Shown here piece by piece: positions 51,075-58,887 of a DNA stretch of 64,000 nucleotides. Made by a program: the position numbers and the translations under genes. The stretch covers positions 255,235 to 319,234 of the forward strand of contig NZ_LMUR01000022.1 in assembly GCF_009765825.1 (NCBI RefSeq). Direction: 5' to 3'. The notes below the pieces were generated by a model. That model saw nothing but the letters and a program-made list of their open reading frames with translations, searched no databases and had not been told where the DNA came from. The DNA is from Granulicella sp. L60. Lineage in GTDB: Bacteria; Acidobacteriota; Terriglobia; Terriglobales; Acidobacteriaceae. Positions within the stretch are counted from its first letter, which is position 1. Every line of letters begins with the position of its first letter.

Positions 51075-51509
51075 CTGCTTACTGTAATTCTTTAACCCCT
51101 TTAGAAGATATGTCCTGCCGGACGGGCCCACTGCACGCGGGGTGGGCGTTTGCACGCCTTTTTAAACCTTTCGGGTGGCTCTCCCGTTGGTCGAGATCAT
51201 CTTTGTTTCCGACCAACGGGAGAACCAACCGAAGGGGTATATACGTCACGAAGTGACCTCCCCACGAGCAGTGGGCCCGTCCGGCAGGACGTCTCTTGTC
51301 AAGAGCGAAACAGGGTAGTGGACGGACCACTTGCCTGTGGGAAAAAGTGATGTTCGGCATTTTTAGGGGTTTGTGGTGAGTTGTGATGTCTTGGTGGTGA
51401 GTTGTGGCAGTTAGGTGGACGGAAGATGGTCGTTGGTGAAACCAGCGTTCCGGTTCTTTGGCTCGTGGTTCTATAGAAGGATGCGAGTCGATTTCGCACG
51501 AGGTTTGGC
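51075..51509. other. Divergent intergenic region, lpxI / small membrane gene
   Basis: Contains palindromic element copy 2 (51111-51290). The rest (51291-51509) holds T/G-rich sequence with two TTGTGG(T)GAGTTGTG repeats near 51369-51407, and nothing recognisable as a gene. Confidence 0.6.
51111..51290. repeat. Nested palindromic element, copy 2
   Basis: About 180 bp. Outer inverted repeat is perfect over 23 bp (51112-51134 with 51268-51290) and carries the same GCCGGACGGGCCC core as copy 1. An apical hairpin CTCCCGTTGGTCG/CGACCAACGGGAG (51181-51193 with 51210-51222) is perfect over 13 bp and is embedded in a wobble-paired CCTTTCGGGTGG/CCAACCGAAGGGG arm. The right inner arm keeps the GTCACGAAGTGACCTCCC of copy 1. 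It begins 37 bases upstream of the lpxI start. Confidence 0.85.
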
Positions 51510-51869
51510 ATGAATCAGTTTTCGCAGCTTGTGTCTTCTCCGGTCGGAGCGTTTTGCGTGCTCGCGGTTGCGGCGTACCTGGAGGTGCAGGGCGATGCAT
51601 TCTTTCAGTCCGGTCTGTATCACGCGTCGGGAGTTCGACGCCTTGGGTTCTTCCTTGCGGGTGCGGTTGTACTGGTTTGTTACAGCCTGTTTCTGAACTC
51701 TTCGAAGGTGGACTTCGGCAAACTTCTTGGGGTGTACGTTGTGTTGTTCTTCCTGGTGGCGCAGTTGGTGGCGAGGATGCAGTTCCATCAATCGCCTACG
51801 AGGCCGATCTATGTTGGGGGAGCGTTTATCGTGGCGGGGGGATTGATTATGAGTCTTTGGAAGGCTTAA
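51510..51869 (+). CDS. Small four-helix membrane protein
   Basis: 119 residues, almost entirely hydrophobic with four predicted membrane helices (about 8-26, 44-62, 68-87, 97-115). Size and topology recall small multidrug-resistance/EamA half-transporters, but the SMR signature Glu context is not plainly present (AAYLEVQGD has a Glu in helix 1). CGAGG lies upstream of the ATG. Function not assigned. Confidence 0.72.
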   Translation: MNQFSQLVSSPVGAFCVLAVAAYLEVQGDAFFQSGLYHASGVRRLGFFLAGAVVLVCYSLFLNSSKVDFGKLLGVYVVLFFLVAQLVARMQFHQSPTRPIYVGGAFIVAGGLIMSLWKA

Positions 51870-51931
51870 CGAGATGTGCCGCCATACGTTTGGGAGTACG
51901 GCGGCACGGTGGGTCTCGTTGTTTGAGCGGG

Positions 51932-53077
51932 TTAGTTGGTGGGGGCGTCGAGGTGGATGGTGGTGCCGGTCTTGGCGGAGCGGCGGGCGGCGTCTAGGAT
52001 GCGGACGACGGTGACGTTGGTGTCGAGGGAGTTGAGGTCTTTGTGCGGCTGAAGTGAGCCGGAGAGGACGGCGGCGAGGTAGCTGAGCGAGTCGTTCTGC
52101 GGGGAGACGAGGGCGGGTGCGGTTTCGACGTGTTCGGCTTTTTCGTTGGGGAGGCGGATGCGGAGTTTGGCTCCGGGATCGGCGGACTCGTAGAGGGTGT
52201 CGACGTAGCCGGTGGCGCCGTAGATCTCCATGTCCTTGCGGTCGAAGGGCCAGTTCCACGAGCCTTGGACGATGACCTGGGCGTGGGGGTAGGTGAGGAC
52301 GATGGTGCTGTCGTCGTCTACGTTGGGGTAGATCTGGGGCTTGATGTGGAGGGTGACGGCGGTGACGGTGAGCGGGAGTTCGCCGTGCATGATCCAGGTG
52401 GTGAGGTCGACGCCGTAGCAGCCGAAGTCGAAGAGTGCGCCGGCGCCGTTTTGTTTGGGGTCGGTGAGCCAGCCGAGGAACTCGGGGCCTACACCGATCT
52501 CTTTGGGACCGCTGTGTCCGTCGTGGAAGACGAGTTTGCGGAGGTCGCCGATCTTGCCGGAGGCGAGGATGTCGGCGGCGGCGGTGTTGGAGTTGTACCA
52601 GGTGGTCTCGTAGTTGGTGAGGACGGGGATGTTGTACTTCTTCGCGAGGGCCTGGATGGCGAGAGCGTCTTCGACGGTGGTGGCGAGGGGCTTTTCGACC
52701 ATGGCGGCGATGTGGAGGGGGGCGGCCTGCTCGATGGCGGCGCGGTGTCCGGCGATGGAGGTGTAGACGAGGATGGCCTGCGGGTGGGTGGCCTTGAGCA
52801 TGGCGGCTTCGGTGGGGAAGAAGATGTCCGCGGGGAGGTGGGTGCGTTCGATGTAGTGCTGGCGGAGGGCGGCGTCGGGTTCGGCGATGCCGACGAGGGA
52901 GATGTCGGGGTGATTGGGGAGGTTGTGGAGGAAGCCCTGGACGTGGCCGTGGACGAGGCCGACGATGGCGACGCGGATGGGCTGCGCGGTTTGAGCGGGG
53001 GCGTTGCCGGGGATAGTGAGGAGTGCGGCGAAGAGGCTGATGGAGGCGAGGAACTTTGATGAGAGAGAAAAAGCCAT
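51932..53077 (-). CDS. Exported Gfo/Idh/MocA oxidoreductase
   Basis: 381 residues. Sec-type signal peptide (MAFSLSSKFLASISLFAALL, cleavage near APAQ). Rossmann domain with RVAIVGLVHGHVQGFL near residue 35 and AMVEKPLATTVEDALAI (EKP motif) near 130; C-terminal substrate domain with GALFDFGCYGVDLTTWIM. Exported members usually keep NAD(P) bound and oxidise sugars or their derivatives; substrate unknown. The glycine motif is altered (GLVHGHV rather than GxGxxG), a trait of several exported subfamilies. Confidence 0.85.
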   Translation of the reverse strand: MAFSLSSKFLASISLFAALLTIPGNAPAQTAQPIRVAIVGLVHGHVQGFLHNLPNHPDISLVGIAEPDAALRQHYIERTHLPADIFFPTEAAMLKATHPQAILVYTSIAGHRAAIEQAAPLHIAAMVEKPLATTVEDALAIQALAKKYNIPVLTNYETTWYNSNTAAADILASGKIGDLRKLVFHDGHSGPKEIGVGPEFLGWLTDPKQNGAGALFDFGCYGVDLTTWIMHGELPLTVTAVTLHIKPQIYPNVDDDSTIVLTYPHAQVIVQGSWNWPFDRKDMEIYGATGYVDTLYESADPGAKLRIRLPNEKAEHVETAPALVSPQNDSLSYLAAVLSGSLQPHKDLNSLDTNVTVVRILDAARRSAKTGTTIHLDAPTN

Positions 53078-53224
53078 TGGAATGGGGACCCTTCGTGTTA
53101 GGACTAGCTTGCGGCTTATAGATTGTGACTTGTCAGTTGTAGAACGATTGAAGGTTGGCTAAGGTTTCAAAGATTGCAGATAGAACCAGACGGGTTCCAT
53201 AGGAACAGATAGGAGACCTACTCG

Positions 53225-53971
53225 ATGAGTTTCTTCGCTCGCGCACACAGGCATTTTCGCAGCTTCACGCTTGTTTTGTCGGCTGCTTTGTTTTCGATGA
53301 GCTATGGCATGGCTGTGTACGCACAGGCTCCGCTCTCTCCGAGCCAGGAGGCGGGGCGCGCTGAGACGTTGAAGAAGTCTATCGCTCTGCGGGATGCGTT
53401 CATTCAACGTATTCATGCGGCGGGGTTCTCGTGTCCGATTGCGGCGCCGACGATTGTGGTGGAGGATGTGCCCTCCTTCGGCCAATATTTGGATGAGAGC
53501 AATACGCTGCGCACGTCGGAGTGGACGTTGCTGCGGCCTGAGGAGAAGGCGTTCTTCGCGCAGCTTGCGGGACCGGGAGCTGACGATGCGGCTGTTCGCG
53601 CGGTGTTTGAGAAGGCTGCGCATGGGTGGATCTTTATTCATGAGTTGGGGCACTGGTGGCAGGCTTGCAGAGGCTATTCGGCTAACCACTATCAGGTTGA
53701 GTATGGTGCGAATCGGATTGCGCTGGCTTACTGGCGGGAGACGGATCCGGCGATCGTGACGTTGATGATGTCGCTGTTTCATGGGGTGCTGGATCATGCG
53801 TCTTCGCCGGTGCCTGCGGGGCAAGATGTGGAGACATACTTCGATAAGAACTACGAGACGCTGGGGCCGAGTCCGGCTTATCCGTGGTTTCAATCTCGCA
53901 TGGGCGTGACGCTGGAGGAGGAGAAGCCGGCGCCTACGCTGGCGACGGTGCTGGCTGAGACTAAGAAGTGA
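53225..53971 (+). CDS. Exported zincin-like metallopeptidase
   Basis: 248 residues, AGGAGAC upstream of the ATG. Signal peptide (about 1-34, ending YAQ). H139-E-L-G-H143 (WIFIHELGHWW) is a complete zinc motif; E159 in QVEYGANRIALAYW, 16 residues on, is a plausible third ligand. No family recognised beyond the zincin clan. Two Cys (FSCP, QACRG) might form a disulfide. It sits between two exported oxidoreductase genes but on its own promoter. Confidence 0.78.
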   Translation: MSFFARAHRHFRSFTLVLSAALFSMSYGMAVYAQAPLSPSQEAGRAETLKKSIALRDAFIQRIHAAGFSCPIAAPTIVVEDVPSFGQYLDESNTLRTSEWTLLRPEEKAFFAQLAGPGADDAAVRAVFEKAAHGWIFIHELGHWWQACRGYSANHYQVEYGANRIALAYWRETDPAIVTLMMSLFHGVLDHASSPVPAGQDVETYFDKNYETLGPSPAYPWFQSRMGVTLEEEKPAPTLATVLAETKK

Positions 53972-54079
53972 CAGTGGATAGAAGCGTGTTTGCCGGTACT
54001 GGTCTGCGCGGAGGTCTTTTTTTGCGCTGATCCTGATTATTCTTAGGGGACCATTCGGGTAGGATAACGTCCATCTCCT

Positions 54080-55186
54080 ATGGATCGCCGCCGCTTCGCT
54101 CAACTCTCCGCGTTCGCCCTGGCCAGCACGCAGGTGCGTGTCTCCGCTCAATCGAACAGCAACAACTCAGCTTCAGGGACTCGACGCGTTGGTATCGCCG
54201 CCGTGGGGCTGGGCAGCATTGCGGAGGTGTTTATGCGCGCCGTGACGGCTACCCCCAACGCACGAATTACTGGCCTTGTTACGGGGCATCCTGCGGAGAA
54301 GGGAGTGAAGTTCGGTGCGCTCTACAACGTGCCGGGGAACTCCATCTATACCTATGAGACCTTTGACCGGCTGCGCGACAATCCTGCGATCGACGCCGTG
54401 TACATTGCGCTTCCGAACAGCATGCACTGCGAGTACACGATACGCGCGGCTGAGGCTGGCAAGCATGTGTTCTGCGAAAAGCCGATGGGGATCTCCTCCG
54501 CAGAGTGCCGACGAATGATCGAGGCGTGTCGCCGGGCCAACGTTAAGCTGATGATCGGGTATCGGATCCACTACGATGCGACCTTTCGCAAGCTGCGTGA
54601 GCTGGTTCGCTCCGGCGCTCTCGGGGAGATCCAGTCTTATCAGGGAGGGTTCTACGGGATGAGAAATAAGCAGCAGTGGAGGCTTGATCGTTCTCTTGCC
54701 GGTGGAGGCTCTCTGCTGGATCTTGGCATCTATCCTCTGAATGCGGTGCGCTGGTTCACGGGTGAAGAGCCCGAGATATGCCGCGGCCTGGTGGCTACGC
54801 GTGACAAGGGTCAGGCGTTCGCGACTGTCGAACAGAGCATCAATTGGATGGTGAAGTTTCCTTCCGGCATTCTTGCCAGCGGTGGCAGCTCCTACGAACA
54901 GAGCGGGACCAACTTCTTTGCGATCAACGGCACAACAGGACATCTTCGACTTGAGCCGGCGTTCGTCTATGGGGATGCGATTCTTAAGTACACCGGCACC
55001 GCTGGCGATACTGAGCTGTCGGGAGGTGGGCCGGTCTATGATCCCGACCAGTTTGTCCTGGAAGCGACCCACTTTGCGGATTGCGTCCTTCATAACTCTC
55101 AGCCAGCGACTCCTGGTGAGGAGGGTCTGGCAGATTTGCTTGCAATTGAAGCGATCTATGCCTCGGCGGGTACTCCGATCGCTTGA
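54080..55186 (+). CDS. Exported Gfo/Idh/MocA oxidoreductase (GFOR-like)
   Basis: 368 residues. N-terminal MDRRRFAQLSAFALAS resembles a twin-arginine (Tat) signal, as in Zymomonas glucose-fructose oxidoreductase, which is exported folded with NADP. Rossmann motif RVGIAAVGLGSIAE, then HVFCEKPMGISSAECRRMI (EKP) and GYRIHYDATFRKLRELV and SLLDLGIYPLNAVRWFTGEEP, all family-typical. Likely oxidises or isomerises sugars in the periplasm; true substrate unknown. Followed closely by a DinB gene. Confidence 0.88.
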   Translation: MDRRRFAQLSAFALASTQVRVSAQSNSNNSASGTRRVGIAAVGLGSIAEVFMRAVTATPNARITGLVTGHPAEKGVKFGALYNVPGNSIYTYETFDRLRDNPAIDAVYIALPNSMHCEYTIRAAEAGKHVFCEKPMGISSAECRRMIEACRRANVKLMIGYRIHYDATFRKLRELVRSGALGEIQSYQGGFYGMRNKQQWRLDRSLAGGGSLLDLGIYPLNAVRWFTGEEPEICRGLVATRDKGQAFATVEQSINWMVKFPSGILASGGSSYEQSGTNFFAINGTTGHLRLEPAFVYGDAILKYTGTAGDTELSGGGPVYDPDQFVLEATHFADCVLHNSQPATPGEEGLADLLAIEAIYASAGTPIA

Positions 55187-55251
55187 AGTTTGGCGATGCG
55201 TTGGTGGCCGTACAATTTCGAACGTAGTCAGCCTAGTGATAGGAGACTGTT

Positions 55252-55800
55252 ATGTCGGTTGAGCTGTCTGAGTGCTCTCGCATCTTTCGGGAGCTTGAGA
55301 CCCAACGTGCCGAGCTTCTCGCGGAGTTGGCGGGGTGGTCGCCGAGTCGATTGAGCTTTTGCCCTGCGGATGGCGCGTGGTCGGCGGTGGAGGTGTTGGA
55401 TCACATCGTGAGAGCGGAGGCGGGAACGATCGGAGACATTCGAGCTGGCCTGCAGAATCCGCACGCTCTCGGGAGTGAGGAGCGCCCGAGGATTGCTGCC
55501 CTCGATCGCGCCCTCCGTTCCGATCAGAGCTTTCAGGTGCCGCCGGGGGCACAGGCGATTTATCCGAATGCGCAGACTACTTTTTCTGAGGTCGCGGGAC
55601 GTTGGGAGCAGGCCCGGACGCAGCTTGGGTCGGTGGTAGAGGCGCTCGCACCTCAGGATGCTTGCTGCGGGGTCTTCTGTCATCCGTTTGCCGGATGGAT
55701 GACGGTCGCGGATGTGCTCGAGCACTTCTCCGCTCACTTGTATCACCATGGCTTTCAGTTGGCGCGTCTACGGGTGAGCTCGGCAGGTCTGCAGTCGTAG
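55252..55800 (+). CDS. DinB superfamily protein
   Basis: 182 residues, TAGGAG upstream of the ATG. The four-helix DinB fold is suggested by AWSAVEVLDHIVRAEAGTI (metal His 1) and ADVLEHFSAHLYHHGFQLARL near the C-terminus (His 2 and 3). DinB-like proteins include mycothiol- and bacillithiol-dependent transferases and uncharacterised metal-binding proteins. Substrate unknown. Same strand, 65 bases after the oxidoreductase. Confidence 0.82.
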   Translation: MSVELSECSRIFRELETQRAELLAELAGWSPSRLSFCPADGAWSAVEVLDHIVRAEAGTIGDIRAGLQNPHALGSEERPRIAALDRALRSDQSFQVPPGAQAIYPNAQTTFSEVAGRWEQARTQLGSVVEALAPQDACCGVFCHPFAGWMTVADVLEHFSAHLYHHGFQLARLRVSSAGLQS

Positions 55801-55963
55801 CAGGTATCGCCGCCGGAGAACGTGTCTCCTGTTACTTACAGGCTTGCCGCATCGAACGATAGAAGAAGAATTAACACGGACTTTAGCTAAGGCTGGTCAG
55901 CGATGATGTGGACTGGCCAGATAATGAGAATCGAGTGCACGGCAGGCGTTATAAGGGGGATGA

Positions 55964-56359
55964 ATGGCAGACAGTAAGACGATACTTGGGCAGGCGTACT
56001 CCGCATTCAATCAGCGGGACATCGACGGTGCCTTGGCACTGATGACGCAAGATGTGAGCTGGCCCAAGGCTTCGGAGGGCGGCAAGGTCGTCGGAAAAGA
56101 AGAGATCCGCGACTATTGGACTCGCCAGTGGGGTGAGTTCGATCCTCATGTCGAACCACTTGCAATAACTGAGGAAGACGGAGGCAAGGTCCGGGTCAGG
56201 GTGCATCAACTCGTCAAGAGCCTACAAGGTGATGTTCTTTCGGACAGCGAGGTTGTTCATGTGTTCACCGTGAGGGGCGGTCTTATCGCAGCGATGGACC
56301 TCGGGGATGAGGCCGATTCAGTAGCTGGTCCGTCGGCCGCGTTCGCACATCGATCCTAA
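55964..56359 (+). CDS. SnoaL-like/NTF2-fold protein
   Basis: 131 residues, AAGGGGG before the ATG. One cone-shaped NTF2-like domain: ILGQAYSAFNQRDIDGALALMTQDVSWP at the start, VVGKEEIRDYWTRQW in the middle, and DSEVVHVFTVRGGLIAAMDLGDE at the end. Such proteins bind small ligands or act as small isomerases; this one is not assigned. Its stop abuts the end of the convergent lpxA gene with only three bases between. Confidence 0.85.
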   Translation: MADSKTILGQAYSAFNQRDIDGALALMTQDVSWPKASEGGKVVGKEEIRDYWTRQWGEFDPHVEPLAITEEDGGKVRVRVHQLVKSLQGDVLSDSEVVHVFTVRGGLIAAMDLGDEADSVAGPSAAFAHRS

Positions 56360-56362
56360 CTG

Positions 56363-57160
56363 CTACTTGATGATGCCGCGGGCGCTGTTGGCGATGAAGT
56401 CGGCGAGGTAGGCGACGTGTTCTCCGGCGGTGCCTGCGGTGACGGTCTCGCGGATGGCGGCGAGGGCGTCGGAGATGTTGAGCCTGGAGGCGGTAAGGGT
56501 GCGGTAGGCGGCGCGGAGCTCCTTGAGCTGCTCCGGGGTGAAGCCCTTGCGCTCGAGACCTACTTTGTTGATGCCGTAGGCGTGGTTGTTGCGCTCGATG
56601 GAGGTGAGGGAGTAGGGAAGGACGTCCTGCGTGATGGTGGTGCCTCCGCCGATGTAGGAGTACTTGCCGATGCGGCAGAACTGGTGGACGGGGCAGAGGG
56701 CGCCGACGGTGGCGTAGTCTTCGACGATGACGTGGCCGGCGAGGGTAGCGGAGTTGGCGAGGATGCAGCCGGTGCCGATCTGGGAGTCGTGGCCGATGTG
56801 GGTATAGGCCATGATGAGGCAGTCGCTGCCGACGCGCGTTACTCCGCCGCCGCCGGTGGTTCCCCTGGAGATGGTGACGTACTCGCGGATGGAGTTGTTG
56901 TCGCCGATCTCGACGCGGGTGGGTTCGCCGGCGTACTTGAGGTCTTGTGGTGCGATGCCGATGCAGGCGAAGGAGAAGATGCGGTTGTTCGCGCCGAGGG
57001 TGAGGTGTCCGTCCAGTACGACGTGGGAGACGAGATCGCAGGCTTCGCCGAGGACGACGTTGGGGCCGATGGTGCAGTAGGGACCGACGGTGCAGCTGGC
57101 GGGGATGTGCGCGCCGTCTGCGACGATGGCGGTGGGATGGATGCCTGGCTGCGTGCTCAC
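56363..57160 (-). CDS. lpxA: UDP-N-acetylglucosamine acyltransferase LpxA
   Basis: 265 residues starting GTG 57160 within the stop of fabZ (GTGA overlap). Left-handed parallel beta-helix of hexapeptide repeats (IHPTAIVADGAHIP, VGPYCTIGPNVVLG, and so on) with H121 and H124 (YTHIGHD), the second equivalent to the catalytic His of E. coli LpxA. The C-terminal helical part is NKVGLERKGFTPEQLKELRAAYR. First committed step of lipid A synthesis, in the cytoplasm. Coupled to fabZ, which supplies the same 3-hydroxyacyl chemistry. Confidence 0.95.
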   Translation of the reverse strand: MSTQPGIHPTAIVADGAHIPASCTVGPYCTIGPNVVLGEACDLVSHVVLDGHLTLGANNRIFSFACIGIAPQDLKYAGEPTRVEIGDNNSIREYVTISRGTTGGGGVTRVGSDCLIMAYTHIGHDSQIGTGCILANSATLAGHVIVEDYATVGALCPVHQFCRIGKYSYIGGGTTITQDVLPYSLTSIERNNHAYGINKVGLERKGFTPEQLKELRAAYRTLTASRLNISDALAAIRETVTAGTAGEHVAYLADFIANSARGIIK

Positions 57161-57735
57161 TCGGCTGAGGCCTCGGTTGCTGGGGCCTCGGGCGCGGCTT
57201 TTTTGGTGACGCGGGGGACGACCTGGCACATGACGGTGGCGTCGCAGACGAGCTTGCCGTCGACGGTGATGTTGCCGAGCATCTTGACGGCGCGGCTGCG
57301 CCACTGGAGGACGGTGACTTCGATGCGGAGCTGGTCGCCGGGGACGACGGGGCGGCGGAAGCGTGCGTTCTCGATGCCGGTGAAGACCATGAGCTTCTGG
57401 TCGCGGTCGGGGATCTCGTTGAGCAGGAGCGCGCCGCCGGTCTGGGCGATGGCTTCGACCATGAGGACGCCGGGCATGATGGGGTAGTCGGGGAAGTGGC
57501 CCTGAAAGTGGGGCTCGTTGATGGTGACGTTTTTGATGGCGACGATGCGCTGCTTGCGCTCGATCTCGATGACGCGGTCGATGAGGAGGAAGGGGTAGCG
57601 GTGGGGCAGGAGGGACATAATTTCGAGGATGTCCATGGTCTGCGGATGCGCGGGGGGCGGGGCTTCGGAGCCCGGCTGGGCGTCGGCGCGGGGTACGGTC
57701 TGTAGGTCTGTCTGGTTCACTGTCATGGCAAGCAT
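57157..57735 (-). CDS. fabZ: 3-hydroxyacyl-ACP dehydratase FabZ
   Basis: 192 residues if started at ATG 57735; an equally possible ATG is at 57726, and neither has a clear ribosome site. Hotdog fold with active-site H80 (HFQGHFPDYPIMPGV) and E94 (LMVEAIAQTGG); SLLPHRYPFLLIDR is diagnostic. Dehydrates 3-hydroxyacyl-ACP in fatty acid synthesis and competes with LpxA for hydroxymyristoyl-ACP-type substrate. It carries a Pro/Ala-rich N-terminal extension (about 30 residues) and an Ala/Glu-rich tail. Its last codon overlaps lpxA. Confidence 0.95.
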   Translation of the reverse strand: MLAMTVNQTDLQTVPRADAQPGSEAPPPAHPQTMDILEIMSLLPHRYPFLLIDRVIEIERKQRIVAIKNVTINEPHFQGHFPDYPIMPGVLMVEAIAQTGGALLLNEIPDRDQKLMVFTGIENARFRRPVVPGDQLRIEVTVLQWRSRAVKMLGNITVDGKLVCDATVMCQVVPRVTKKAAPEAPATEASAE

Positions 57736-57892
57736 AAGTATAAATGGGCTGATCGCGAGGTTGAGCTGATTTGAGCTCTCGTATACTGCTTAGCATTCGA
57801 CCTATTGTGAGCGCACGCAGCTCGTCTTCGATATGCCTTTGCTGTAGATCGCGGCAAGATCGTAGCTAACTTGCAGCGCGAGGGGAGATGGA

Positions 57893-58645
57893 ATGACTGA
57901 CCGAAGGGTAAAGATCTCTCCGCTGGTGTATGCGCGAATCGCGGGCGTGCTGTACCTGATCAACATCGCGTACGGTCTGTTCGGAGAGCTATTCGTTCGA
58001 GCGAGGCTGGTGGTTCCGGGGGATGCTGCTGCTACGGCGCATCGGATTATGGCGTCGGAGTCGCTGTTTCGGTTCGGCATTGCGGGCGATCTGATTATGC
58101 ACATCACCGATGTTCCGATGGCGGTGATCTTCTATGTTTTGCTGAGGCCGGTCAGTCGGGATCTTTCTTTGCTGAGTGCGTTGTTCGGTATGCTGCAGAC
58201 CGCGATTCTGTGCGCCAATAAGCTGAACCTGGTTACGGTTCTGCTGCTGCTGGGCGGGACGAGTTATCTGAAGGTGGTCGATCCAGGTCAGCTACAGGCG
58301 CTGGCGTCGCTCTCGCTGGCGCAGCATGAGTCTGGCTTTGGGATTGGGTTGATCTTCTTTGGAGTGAGCTGTCTTGTCACCGGATATCTGATGTTTCGGT
58401 CGGGATACTTTCCCAAGACTCTGGGTGTTTTACAAGGCATCGCGGGCGCGTGCTATCTGATCAACAGCTTCGCTCAACTGCTCTCTCCTTCACTGGCGGA
58501 CAAGTTGTTTCCGGCTATTTTGGTTCCGGCTTTTATCGGGGAGTTGTCGACGTGCGTGTGGTTGCTGGTGAAGGGCCTGGACACTGCAAAGTGGGACGAG
58601 CGGGTGCGCATGGGGCAGATCTTTGAAGGTCCGGCGGACAACTAG
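57893..58645 (+). CDS. DUF4386 membrane protein
   Basis: 250 residues; GAGGGGAGATGGA precedes the ATG. Six or so hydrophobic segments: about 15-35, 65-95, 100-125, 145-170, 180-200, 210-235. Start region VYARIAGVLYLINIAYGLFGELFVR and SESLFRFGIAGDLIMHITDVPMAVIFYVLL match DUF4386 inner-membrane proteins of unknown function. No operon partner. Confidence 0.85.
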   Translation: MTDRRVKISPLVYARIAGVLYLINIAYGLFGELFVRARLVVPGDAAATAHRIMASESLFRFGIAGDLIMHITDVPMAVIFYVLLRPVSRDLSLLSALFGMLQTAILCANKLNLVTVLLLLGGTSYLKVVDPGQLQALASLSLAQHESGFGIGLIFFGVSCLVTGYLMFRSGYFPKTLGVLQGIAGACYLINSFAQLLSPSLADKLFPAILVPAFIGELSTCVWLLVKGLDTAKWDERVRMGQIFEGPADN

Positions 58646-58887
58646 GGATTGCGCGGGAGATGGACGCGAGGGATATCGAGGTGGCATGTCTCGCTTCCCT
58701 CTCGCTGCATGTATCGAGTTTCTGCGTGAGTATCGACAGGGATAGCCAGGCTCGCTGGGCACCTTCGAAATAATCTCTTGACCTTTGTGGTGCGCTAACT
58801 GTACTTTGCTCTGCGTTCCCAATCATTAGTAAAAAGTCCACTGAAAAAAGAGACGCAAAAAATTCTTATACGAGGCTGCAAAGTCAA

